DNA of 33,208 nt from DATGMB01 sp035293845 (GTDB lineage: Bacteria; Acidobacteriota; Terriglobia; Bryobacterales; Bryobacteraceae), in contig DATGMB010000151.1 in assembly GCA_035293845.1 (NCBI GenBank), positions 1 to 33,208 on the forward strand, in the 5' to 3' direction. The translations under genes were made by a program, and so were the position numbers. The notes under the pieces are model-generated. The model saw only the letters and a list, made by a program, of their open reading frames with translations, did no database searches and had not been told where the DNA came from. Below are positions 23,966 through 31,270 of this stretch, piece after piece (within the stretch, counting starts at the first letter, position 1; the number at the start of each line of letters is the position of its first letter).

Positions 23966-24936
23966 TGCGCCGTCATGTGGAGCACGCCGTAGCCGATCTG
24001 TCCGTTGAGGTTTTCGTCCGGCCGCGCGATATCGCCGCCGCCGAACCACACCCCGACCGCCGAATCGCCGGCCGCCTCCACGCTAGGATCGCACAGAACT
24101 TTCGAATCCCACGCCGATGCGCCCGCAAACACCTCCGGCAGCTTCGTCCAATGCACACCATCGGACGACCGCGCAATGCCCAGCCGCCGCACCTCGCCCG
24201 CGCCGCGCCCCGTGTACAGCATCCAGTAATACCCGCGCGCCTGCCAGACCGCGGGCTCGCCAAGCCCGTTTTCGTCGAACGCGCCCGGCTCGCCGATCTC
24301 CAGGACCGGATTCGAGGTCAGCTTCTGCCAATGGATGCCGTCGCTCGACCGGGCCACGCCGATGCGCTGCCGCGCCGCGCGATCCTCGCCGAGGAAGTAC
24401 ATGTAGAATTCGGAGCCGAGGCGGACGACGCACGGGTCGGCGACGCCCCGCTCGTCCCAGCTCATGTACGGCCCCGGATCCAGCACGGGGCGCGGCTCCT
24501 TGCGCCAGTCGCGCGCCAGTCCGATCGCCGGCCGCTCGCGCGGCCCCGCGACGTACCAATACCACACCGCGCCATCGACATTCAGCGCCGAACCATTGGC
24601 CGCGATGTACGACCCCTCCCAGGTGCGCGGATCGGGCGCCAGCACCACGCCGAGGTCGATGCCGTTGCGGTAGTGCGCCGTGCGCCAAGTCCGCCCGTCC
24701 CAGGCGGAATAATAAACGTCCGGCCCGACCGTCGCGGGGTTCAGCACATCCCGCCACGCGCCACGGCGCACGACCGGCTCCGGCCGCTCCTCGAATGTGA
24801 ACCGGATATTCGGATTTCCACCGCCAAGCGGCGGCAGCGTAAACTCACCATACCGGACGCACCCGGAAGCAGCCAGGGCGAAGACGAGGACCGTGCTCCC
24901 CAGCCCCCAATCCCCAGCCCCCGACCCCCGCCTCAT
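23962..24936 (-). CDS. Predicted lipoprotein with a five-bladed beta-propeller (glycoside hydrolase 43/32/130-like)
   Basis: 324 residues. A signal peptide ends in a lipobox (LAASGC), so the protein is probably anchored in the outer or inner membrane. The mature part has repeated propeller-type strands: GPDVYYSAWDGRTWRTAHY, GAVWYWYVAG, VADPCVVRLGSEFYMYFLG, IGVARSSDGIHWQKL, GYYWMLYTGRG and IARSSDGVHWTKL. The two 'ARSSDG(I/V)HW' repeats and the 'DP' turn are typical of GH43/GH32-like or GH130-like sugar-active propellers. I cannot identify the catalytic acids, so activity is unproven; a binding role is possible. ATG 24936 overlaps the kinase stop as ATGA and the stop overlaps bshA the same way. 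The signal-peptide codons contain five G-runs. Confidence 0.7.
   Translation of the reverse strand: MRRGSGAGDWGLGSTVLVFALAASGCVRYGEFTLPPLGGGNPNIRFTFEERPEPVVRRGAWRDVLNPATVGPDVYYSAWDGRTWRTAHYRNGIDLGVVLAPDPRTWEGSYIAANGSALNVDGAVWYWYVAGPRERPAIGLARDWRKEPRPVLDPGPYMSWDERGVADPCVVRLGSEFYMYFLGEDRAARQRIGVARSSDGIHWQKLTSNPVLEIGEPGAFDENGLGEPAVWQARGYYWMLYTGRGAGEVRRLGIARSSDGVHWTKLPEVFAGASAWDSKVLCDPSVEAAGDSAVGVWFGGGDIARPDENLNGQIGYGVLHMTAQ
24898..24929 (-). promoter_or_regulatory. Potential G-quadruplex at a translationally coupled start
   Basis: Read on the minus strand (mRNA sense), five G-runs of 4-5 bases occur within 32 bases, with loops of 2-3 bases: 24925-24929, 24918-24922, 24912-24915, 24904-24908 and 24898-24901. 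They begin 5 codons or fewer after the lipoprotein ATG. The pattern meets the usual four-tetrad quadruplex rule and could slow or gate translation of this gene and, through coupling, of bshA (inference). Confidence 0.55.
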
Positions 24937-26072
24937 TGCAGCGGTATCCGGTACTTCAGGCTCGCGCCGCGCCCCGGACGCGATTCGAGCGTCAACTCCG
25001 CATTGAGCGCCCGCGCGCGGCGCTTGAGACTGGCAGGCCCTAGGCGCAGCAGTTCCAGCTCCTCCAGCGTATAGCTGCCGGCGAATGGGAAACCGTGGCC
25101 GTTATCGTCGATTGAAATGTCGAGACCCTTGTCCGATTTCTCCAGCGATAGCGCCACCCGAGTCGCCCCAGCGTGCTTCTGCACGTTGTGCAGCGATTCG
25201 CGAAGCATCTGCAGCACCTCGAGCGCCGTCTCCTGCGGCAGCCCCACGGGCGAGTTGGTGCCCAGGAAGGTGACCGGAATTCCGCTCTCCTTCTGGAAGC
25301 TTTCTGTCATGCGGCGCGTTACCGCGACGAAATTTCCGCCGTCCACGTCCACCGGACGCATGCTGTGCAGGAATGTGCGGAGGTCGCGCACCTGCGTCTG
25401 CGCCAGCCCCTGCAGCTCTTTTAACTCCTCCATTCCGGCGTGCGCATCCCGCTCCATCAGCTTGCGCAGGATCTCCAGGCGCATCTGCAGGCTGATGAAG
25501 CTTTGCAGCGGCCCGTCGTGAAAATCCGACGCGATGCGTTGCCGCTCCTCTTCGCGCGACTTTTCGACCGCCTTCTCGGCGGCGGCGGCGCGCAGATCCG
25601 CGGCCTCGGCGGCGCGCTTCTGCCGCTGCTGGCTGACGGCAAAGCCGCAGGCCAGCGTGCCCGCGACCAGAACGGTCGGTTCCAGCATTCGAATGGACGC
25701 GCTGGGCAGGACCGCCGCGCAAACCGCGCAGATCCCCGCGATCACAACCAACTCGATCGCTGTGTAAAACGCCAGCGCCTCGGTGAGGAGATACAGAAAA
25801 AAGACCGAGGCCATCCACACGAGGTGCTCGGCGCCGAACGTCGCCAGAGCCAGGAAAAACGCCACGTCCAACAACAGCGCCACCAGCCCCGAAAACCCCT
25901 TCATGCCCTTGAAACGCAGCGCGACCAAAGCCGTGTACAGCAGGAACGCGCCGAACAAGCTGCGGACGACCACGGGCGAGCTCAGCGGATAAACGAAGCT
26001 GAGCCCTAGTGCGATGGCCGCCAGCGCGGCCCGCACCCAGGCGATGTAACGTAGCCAGGAGGCGGCAAACAC
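24933..26072 (-). CDS. Sensor histidine kinase, NarL/DesK (HisKA_3) type
   Basis: 379 residues. The N-terminal 160 residues hold about six hydrophobic segments (for example AALAAIALGLSFVYPL, GLVALLLDVAFFLALATF, VVIAGICAVCAAVL), so it is an integral membrane sensor. A coiled coil (AAEAADLRAAAAEKAVEKS) leads to the dimerisation/phosphoacceptor helix EEERQRIASDFHDGPLQSF with His185. The HATPase follows with N-box RESLHNVQKHA and G-box DDNGHGFPF. The start is GTG 26072, three bases after the stop of the methyltransferase gene. No response regulator gene is in the window, so the partner is elsewhere. The stop overlaps the lipoprotein ATG. The signal sensed is unknown. Confidence 0.9.
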   Translation of the reverse strand: MFAASWLRYIAWVRAALAAIALGLSFVYPLSSPVVVRSLFGAFLLYTALVALRFKGMKGFSGLVALLLDVAFFLALATFGAEHLVWMASVFFLYLLTEALAFYTAIELVVIAGICAVCAAVLPSASIRMLEPTVLVAGTLACGFAVSQQRQKRAAEAADLRAAAAEKAVEKSREEERQRIASDFHDGPLQSFISLQMRLEILRKLMERDAHAGMEELKELQGLAQTQVRDLRTFLHSMRPVDVDGGNFVAVTRRMTESFQKESGIPVTFLGTNSPVGLPQETALEVLQMLRESLHNVQKHAGATRVALSLEKSDKGLDISIDDNGHGFPFAGSYTLEELELLRLGPASLKRRARALNAELTLESRPGRGASLKYRIPLQ

Positions 26073-26075
26073 GGC

Positions 26076-26609
26076 TTATTTCCGGTACAGATACAGCGTG
26101 TGGCTGCGGCCCTCTCCGTCATCGGCGATGTTCTCCACCTTCTCCGGTGTCCAGGCCTTGAATTCAAAATCGTGCGCCACTACGCGGGCGCCCTTCTTGA
26201 GCTGGCGGTCGAGCAGCGGCTGCACCTTGTTGTCGATCGATTCCGGGAGAAGGTAAACCGTCACCAGGTCCGCCGAGCTGTAGTTCTGCCGCAGCAGGTC
26301 GCCGTTGATGATGTGGGCCGTCTTTTCCAATCCGAGCTTGCGGATCCTCGCCATGCTCTGCCGGCACAGGTCCGGCATCAGTTCGATCCCCACGGCTTCG
26401 GCATGGAACTTCTGGGCCGCCATGATGACGATGCGCCCGTCACCGCTGCCCAGGTCGAACATCTTTTCGCCCGCCTTCAGCCCGCCCAGTTGCAGCATCC
26501 GCTCCACGATGGTTTCGGGCGTCGGATAGTACGGCGCCAGTTTTTCATCGGCAGATTGCGCCGCCAGCGGGACCAAGCTGGCGAAAAAAATGAGGCAAAA
26601 GTTACGCAT
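26076..26609 (-). CDS. Exported class I SAM-dependent methyltransferase-like protein
   Basis: 177 residues. The first 20 (RNFCLIFFASLVPLAAQSA) form a signal peptide. The rest is a short Rossmann methyltransferase: YYPTPETIVERMLQLG, motif I MFDLGSGDGRIVIMAA, an acidic residue in VGIELMPD, IINGDLLRQNYSSADLVTVYLLPE (motif IV region) and KKGARVVAHDFEFKAWTPE. This family of small DLGSGDGR proteins is common in bacteria. A periplasmic place is odd because S-adenosylmethionine is cytoplasmic, so either the leader is retained as an anchor facing inward or the protein has another role. It is the first gene of the operon running down to bshA. Confidence 0.8.
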   Translation of the reverse strand: MRNFCLIFFASLVPLAAQSADEKLAPYYPTPETIVERMLQLGGLKAGEKMFDLGSGDGRIVIMAAQKFHAEAVGIELMPDLCRQSMARIRKLGLEKTAHIINGDLLRQNYSSADLVTVYLLPESIDNKVQPLLDRQLKKGARVVAHDFEFKAWTPEKVENIADDGEGRSHTLYLYRK

Positions 26610-26900
26610 GCTCCCCGTACTTGAACGTCCAATTTAGCATAGACGTAGTGGATAATTACCCGATTTCAGCCGATCCTTAACCGGAGGGGTGGCCCGAATT
26701 TTCCACAGTTCGGTGGGAAAGTCTGTGGAAAACATTCGGGCGACGTCTCAAAGCGTTGTTTTGTGAATGTCTGTAACATTTTGCACACGGTTTCAGCAGG
26801 ATCGCGTTCGCGATGAATCTCCCTGCCAAAACAGCAACTTACAGACGGCAGTGACAGTACTTTTGCGGGATTTTGTCCGTTCCCGTACCGGTAAAATTAC
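26610..26900. other. 291-bp intergenic region upstream of the methyltransferase-bshA operon
   Basis: More A+T-rich than its surroundings. It lies downstream of the PRTase gene and upstream of the methyltransferase gene, both leftward, so it should hold the operon promoter. Visible elements are an imperfect inverted repeat spanning 26693-26740, a perfect atcgcg/cgcgat repeat at 26801-26814, and ggtaa/ttacc at 26890-26901 touching the upstream gene's stop. I cannot name a convincing -35/-10 pair. Confidence 0.5.
26699..26787. promoter_or_regulatory. Three DnaA-box-like 9-mers (TTWTNCACA)
   Basis: TTTTCCACA at 26699-26707 (+), TGTGGAAAA at 26724-26732 (the same 9-mer on the - strand) and TTTTGCACA at 26779-26787 (+). 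All fit the relaxed DnaA consensus TTWTNCACA. The first two also form a 10-bp inverted repeat with a 14-base loop, which could instead be an operator for a dimeric regulator or a hairpin. Confidence 0.45.
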
Positions 26901-27515
26901 CTAAATCCAGACCTTTTCCAGCGGCTGGCCGGCTTTACACAGGGCGCAGTGTTCACTATCCGCGTAGTAGCTGGCCTCAAGCTTGGCGAGATAATACAGC
27001 GGTAAATTTCCGAAGCTGGCGGTGTTCGGGGTGGGCTGATAGATGATGACCGCCAGGCCGATCACCGTGGCGTCTTCGGCCTCGAGCAGGGCTTTGAGCT
27101 CGCTCAACTTGCTTCCGGTGCGGAGAATATCGTCCACCAGCACAACCTGCTCGCCCGGGTGCGGCTTAATGTATTGCCGGAACCGGAGCGGCTCGCTGTC
27201 GTGTTCCCGCTCGGCCCAATAGACCTGCTTGGCCCGCAGAGCTTCGCACAAACCATAGGCGACCGGCAATCCGGCGGTAGCGGGTACGACGACGGAAAGC
27301 TCCGGTATGATGGCGCGGATTTCCGGATTGGCGCGCAGCCGCCGGCTCAGCCCGACGGAGAGCAGGCGCTGGTGTTGCGAGTGTCGCATCGCGAGCGGCA
27401 CCTGAAGGTACTCGTTGGAATGAAGCCCGCTGGGATATTCGAAATGGCCATCGCGCAGGGCGCCGGTTTCGCGCAGTAAAGCCACGGTTTCATCTTGCGT
27501 GGGAATCAGATGCAT
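26901..27515 (-). CDS. Orotate phosphoribosyltransferase-like PRTase
   Basis: 204 residues with the PRPP-binding signature VVLVDDILRTGS (about residues 123-134). The N-terminal pattern GHFEYPSGLHSNEYLQVPLAM matches the start of orotate PRTases (PyrE), which convert orotate and PRPP to OMP in pyrimidine synthesis. However, the catalytic loop that is usually RKEAKDHG-like reads AEREHDSEPLRF and lacks the lysines, so the substrate may differ. A C-terminal Cys pair (CALCKAG) is unusual. The ATG at 27515 is 7 bp after the stop of the sugar transferase gene, with a weak ribosome site. The PRTase fold is confident; the pyrE assignment is tentative, and no other pyr gene is in the window. Confidence 0.75.
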   Translation of the reverse strand: MHLIPTQDETVALLRETGALRDGHFEYPSGLHSNEYLQVPLAMRHSQHQRLLSVGLSRRLRANPEIRAIIPELSVVVPATAGLPVAYGLCEALRAKQVYWAEREHDSEPLRFRQYIKPHPGEQVVLVDDILRTGSKLSELKALLEAEDATVIGLAVIIYQPTPNTASFGNLPLYYLAKLEASYYADSEHCALCKAGQPLEKVWI

Positions 27516-27522
27516 AAAAGAA

Positions 27523-28935
27523 TCAATTTGCCCCGTGTCCGGTCAGGACCCGCGGAATCGTGCGCAACAGGATCTTCCAATCGAGCGCCAGCGACCAATT
27601 ATCAATGTACTGCATGTCGAGCTTCATCCACGTTTCGAACCCGACGGCGTCCCGTCCGTTGATGGCCCACAGGCACGTAAGTCCGGGCCGCATGCGCAGA
27701 CGGCGCCGCTGCCAGCGCTGATATTGCTCGACCTCGCTCGGAATGGCGGGGCGCGGCCCGACCAGCGACATGTCTCCGCGCAGCACGTTCCACAACTGCG
27801 GCCATTCGTCGATCGAGAACTTGCGCAGGTAGCGGCCAATGGGCGTCAGGCGGGGGTCGCGCGGGATCTTGAAGACCGCGCCGTCACGTGCGTTGAGGTG
27901 GGCGACCGCGGCCTGCATCGCCTCGGCGTTCTCGCACATGGAGCGGAATTTGTAGAAAAGAAACCGGCGGCCGTTCAGCCCGCAGCGCACCTGGCGGAAA
28001 ATGGCGGGTCCGGGCGAAGTCAGGCGGATGAGCAGCGCAATCAGCATCATCGCGGGCGCCAGCACGATCAGACCGGCCGCCGCGACCAGGATATCGATCA
28101 GCCGCTTGATCAGGAGGCGGATTTCGTCATAGGGAGCGGCCGAGAACGTGAGCAGGGGCGTGGTGCCGAAACGGTCGAGCGAGATCGTGCTGTTCACGTG
28201 CGGGAAAAAATCGACCGCCACGTGAGTGCGGACGCCCTCCTCATCGCACAGCAGGAAGATTTCCTCCAGTTCGCCCAGGCTCTCGCTCGGCACCGCAAAA
28301 ATTATGTCATCCACCACGTGCCGCTGCAGGATCGAAGGCAGTTCGGCGACCGGCCGCACCTCATATACCGACCCCAGCCCGACATGCGACGGGCCGCCCG
28401 GCACTTCCGCCAAAAATCCCCCCAGCCGGATGCCGTATTCCGCCGAGGCTTCGATGCGCCGTGCCAGTTCCAGGGCGCGCGGGCCCGTGCCGACCACCAT
28501 CACGTACCGAGGCGCGGCGAATTCCCGCCGAATGACACCGACCAGCCGGCCGGCCAGCAGCCGGAACGCCAGGAGCAGGATCCACGCGTAGACGGAGAAT
28601 AGGACCAGGAAAAAACGGCTCAGATCCAGCCGCAGGACATACTCGAACAGCACCAGGCAGATGGCGCCGTACGCCGACTGCCGGAAGGAATCACGCAGAA
28701 TGATGCCCGGGTGGCCGGAATCCAGCTTTTCGTAGACCCCCAGCCACAGCCCGATCGCCACCCATGCCACGAGGGAGAAGCCGAGGACGAGCGCCTTCTT
28801 TTCCACACTGAGGAAAAACGTGTGCTCGAGGGGAAGGAAGGAGCGCGTCTGGTAGGCTGCCTCGAACCCTGCCGCAGCCAGCACAACGTCGGATAGACCG
28901 AACAAAACACGTGCCTTACGCTGGCGGCTGAACAT
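27523..28935 (-). CDS. Polyprenyl-phosphate sugar-1-phosphate transferase (exopolysaccharide initiation)
   Basis: Transfers a sugar-1-phosphate from a nucleotide sugar to undecaprenyl phosphate on the inner membrane, the first step of capsule or exopolysaccharide assembly (WbaP/CpsE/EpsL family). 470 residues: four N-terminal membrane helices (residues about 10-130), a soluble CoA-binding-like domain beginning RYVMVVGTGPRALELARRI, then a re-entrant helix KRLIDILVAAAGLIVLAP and the bacterial sugar-transferase domain with FYKFRSMCENA, DPRLTPIGRYLRKFSIDEWPQLWNV split before LRGDMSLVGPRPA, and RPGLTCLWAINGR. The C-terminus ends normally. It is followed by the PRTase gene 7 bp later. No other polysaccharide genes are in view, so it may act with a distant cluster. 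Confidence 0.92.
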   Translation of the reverse strand: MFSRQRKARVLFGLSDVVLAAAGFEAAYQTRSFLPLEHTFFLSVEKKALVLGFSLVAWVAIGLWLGVYEKLDSGHPGIILRDSFRQSAYGAICLVLFEYVLRLDLSRFFLVLFSVYAWILLLAFRLLAGRLVGVIRREFAAPRYVMVVGTGPRALELARRIEASAEYGIRLGGFLAEVPGGPSHVGLGSVYEVRPVAELPSILQRHVVDDIIFAVPSESLGELEEIFLLCDEEGVRTHVAVDFFPHVNSTISLDRFGTTPLLTFSAAPYDEIRLLIKRLIDILVAAAGLIVLAPAMMLIALLIRLTSPGPAIFRQVRCGLNGRRFLFYKFRSMCENAEAMQAAVAHLNARDGAVFKIPRDPRLTPIGRYLRKFSIDEWPQLWNVLRGDMSLVGPRPAIPSEVEQYQRWQRRRLRMRPGLTCLWAINGRDAVGFETWMKLDMQYIDNWSLALDWKILLRTIPRVLTGHGAN

Positions 28936-29018
28936 CGCACCCAGAATACCATGCCCTCACGGCGGCGCAGGCTCAGCCGGTCCTACAGATCTCCGCCTGT
29001 ACCGCCGATAAAACGGGT

Positions 29019-30965
29019 ATGAAGCGCCTGATGCCGCTCCTTCTCTACGCCGGCCTGGCGGCCGGCCAGAGCCCCGGCCCCTCGGTGACTCCGGCTTCGC
29101 TCAGTTTCAGCTACCAGGTAAATAGCAGTTCGTTCCCCGCGCCGGCGAAGCTGACCGCCTCGCTTCCTGCACCGGTCAGCGCACTGCCCATGACGGTGAC
29201 GGTGGCCTCGAACCCGCAGGGCTGGCTGACCGTGACCCCCAATTCCGGCCATTCCCCGCTGACCCTATCGGTCACAGTGAACCCTACCACCCTAACGCCG
29301 GGCAGTTATTCCGGCACCATCACGATCGACACCGTACCGGCGAGCAGCAACCCTGCCGTGGTTCCGGTCTCGCTTTCGGTTTCCAACGCGCCTTCCACGC
29401 TGATGGTGACATCCCCATCCCCCAATTACAGCCCGCCCTCGGGCAGCAGTACTCCGACTCTGACGTTCACGTATACGACCGGGTCTGCTGGCGCTCTGCC
29501 CACTTCCGCGGAACTGGACGTGGCCTCGAGCGGCGATATCATCCCGTTCAATGTCACGGCATCGGCCGGCAGCGGCAAGACCGGTTCCGGATCGAGCGCC
29601 GTATGGCTGCGCGTCAACGGCAGCGGGCAATTGCCGAATCTGCAAACCAGCGGTGTGGCCCTTTCCGGCTCCACGGTCCCGATCACCATCACGCTCGACT
29701 CGGCCACGCTCAATACGCTGAATCCGGGAAGTTATGCCGGGCTGATCACGATCGCCGCGACGAATCCGGTGAATGGATCGGCCACGGTCGCGGTGAACCT
29801 GGTCGTTTCGGCGGGTCCGCCCACGCTTCACTCCATTTTTCCTTCGAGTATCATCGCCGGCCCGGCCATCAACCCGGTGATCACGATCTACGGAGACAAT
29901 TTCTTCAGCACTTCGGTGGTGACGATTCAGCAAGGCTCGAATCCGGCGATTACGGTCCCGTCCGTGCTCCTGAGCCGTCAGGTGCTCCAGGCAACCGTCA
30001 ACGCGGTCTACTTTGCGGCGGCTCCAGGCGCCAGCTATCCGGTTACCTGGGTGGTGGCGGTAACCAATCCGGCGCCGCCGAACAATCCGTCGCAAGCCCC
30101 AGCGACCACACTTCTGACGATTACGGACCCGACCATGCCGGGCATCACGTCCGTCGTAAACAGCGCCAGTTACCTGCCGGCGGCCGTCCAAACCGGTACC
30201 GCAGCCAATCCGGTGCCGGCCAATGCCACGGCAGTCTCACCACGCGAAATTATCTCTATCTTCGGCCAGAATCTCGGTCCGGCCACCGTCACTGCTACCA
30301 GCCCCACTGGTTCGCCAGCCGCGTATCCCACCATCGCCAATGGCATCCAGGTGCTTTTCACCTATGGCAGCCCGCCAACCACGATTGCCGCGCCGCTGAT
30401 CGTCACTTCCAGCAACCAGATCAACTGCATTGTGCCCGTCGAGCTGGCGAGCCAGATCGGCAAACCAAGCCCCAACGCCGTGGTGGTGGTTACGAACGGC
30501 ACTGCTTCCACGGCCCCTTTCCCGTTGACCGTAATCAGCGAAGATCCCGGTGTGTTCGCCTTCGGGGGTCTTGGCCAGGGTCAGGGCGCCATCTTGAATT
30601 TCGATAGTTCCAGCGGATCTTACACGATCAATTCGGCCAAATCCGCGGCGCCCCGCGGCTCGCCGATCTCGATTTACGCGACGGGATTGGGCGATCTGAC
30701 TTCACCGCCCGTAACGGCCAATGGCGAGGTGGCATCGAGCGCCATCACGCTGGCTGACAATACCGCCCGGGTGGATATCGCGGGGCAACCGGCCGTGGTG
30801 ACTTACGCAGGGGCGGCGCCCGGCGCGGTGGCCGGCTTGGTTCAGATCAACGCCATTGTGCCGCCGACGGTGCCCACCGGGGCCGCCGTTCCGATTACAG
30901 TCTCCATCGGCAGCGCCTCAACGTCGCGCCGCAGCCAGCCCGGAGTGACTATTGCAGTAAAGTAG
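29019..30965 (+). CDS. Secreted Ig-like protein with TIGR03437 C-terminal domain
   Basis: 648 residues with a signal peptide (MKRLMPLLLYAGLAAGQS). Domains in order: a BACON-like repeat (residues about 23-125, with GWLTVTPNSGHSPLTLSVTV and PGSYSGTITI) and a second, longer BACON-like repeat (about 126-265, with NPGSYAGLITI). Next come an IPT/TIG fold (about 266-370, SIFPSSIIAGPAINPVITIYGDNF) and the TIGR03437 domain (about 372-645, beginning ITSVVNSASYLPAAV, with SIFGQNLGP and ISIYATGLGDL). This last domain is characteristic of Solibacter-like Acidobacteriota, where it ends many large secreted proteins. It has no catalytic signature; adhesion or carbohydrate binding are guesses. It is divergent from the sugar transferase with 83 bp between, where I see no clear promoter. 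Confidence 0.88.
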   Translation: MKRLMPLLLYAGLAAGQSPGPSVTPASLSFSYQVNSSSFPAPAKLTASLPAPVSALPMTVTVASNPQGWLTVTPNSGHSPLTLSVTVNPTTLTPGSYSGTITIDTVPASSNPAVVPVSLSVSNAPSTLMVTSPSPNYSPPSGSSTPTLTFTYTTGSAGALPTSAELDVASSGDIIPFNVTASAGSGKTGSGSSAVWLRVNGSGQLPNLQTSGVALSGSTVPITITLDSATLNTLNPGSYAGLITIAATNPVNGSATVAVNLVVSAGPPTLHSIFPSSIIAGPAINPVITIYGDNFFSTSVVTIQQGSNPAITVPSVLLSRQVLQATVNAVYFAAAPGASYPVTWVVAVTNPAPPNNPSQAPATTLLTITDPTMPGITSVVNSASYLPAAVQTGTAANPVPANATAVSPREIISIFGQNLGPATVTATSPTGSPAAYPTIANGIQVLFTYGSPPTTIAAPLIVTSSNQINCIVPVELASQIGKPSPNAVVVVTNGTASTAPFPLTVISEDPGVFAFGGLGQGQGAILNFDSSSGSYTINSAKSAAPRGSPISIYATGLGDLTSPPVTANGEVASSAITLADNTARVDIAGQPAVVTYAGAAPGAVAGLVQINAIVPPTVPTGAAVPITVSIGSASTSRRSQPGVTIAVK

Positions 30966-30979
30966 GGATCGGGTTCGCC

Positions 30980-31008
30980 TTGCGCGCCGCGTTCCAGCGG
31001 CGGCGCAA
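30980..31008. terminator. Strong imperfect hairpin between convergent genes
   Basis: ttgcgcgccgc (30980-30990) pairs with gcggcggcgcaa (30997-31008) with one bulge and a 6-base loop. It lies 14 bp after the secreted-protein stop and 13 bp before the anti-sigma stop, so it may end transcription from both directions. No T-run follows on the + strand. Confidence 0.5.
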
Positions 31009-31021
31009 ACCGGCGCCGCGA

Positions 31022-31270
31022 CTAGCTTCGCGCCGCCAGCTTCTTTTCGAGCGCCCGCATCAGCCGGCTTTCGACATCCGCCGGAAGCGGCTGCGGATCC
31101 ATTCCCTTGTAGATCCGGATGGTTTTCCGGGTGGTATCGGCGATCACCCAGCAGTTCGGGCACTCGGAAATGTGCTTTTCGATCTTCGCGCGAACCTCCT
31201 GGTCTACCGATTCGTCCAGATAGTCGCTCAATTCGCGCAGGAAGTCCTTACAGGTAAGCAAAGGCGTCAT
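31022..31270 (-). CDS. Zinc-finger anti-sigma factor
   Basis: 82 residues, soluble. The H-x3-C-x2-C motif in HISECPNC, with an earlier Cys in LTCKDFLREL, is the zinc-binding ZAS/zf-HC2 signature of anti-sigma factors that hold ECF sigma factors inactive. No transmembrane segment is seen, so it is a cytoplasmic type, possibly redox-responsive through its zinc thiols (inference from the family, e.g. RsrA). The start ATG at 31270 lies 23 bp inside the end of the sigma gene, so the two are translationally coupled and made in fixed ratio. Confidence 0.87.
   Translation of the reverse strand: MTPLLTCKDFLRELSDYLDESVDQEVRAKIEKHISECPNCWVIADTTRKTIRIYKGMDPQPLPADVESRLMRALEKKLAARS

Noticed and set aside
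26699..26787. Chromosomal replication origin
   Set aside because: Three relaxed boxes without dnaA, dnaN, an obvious AT-rich unwinding element or a larger box array are not enough; reported only as a DnaA-box-like cluster.
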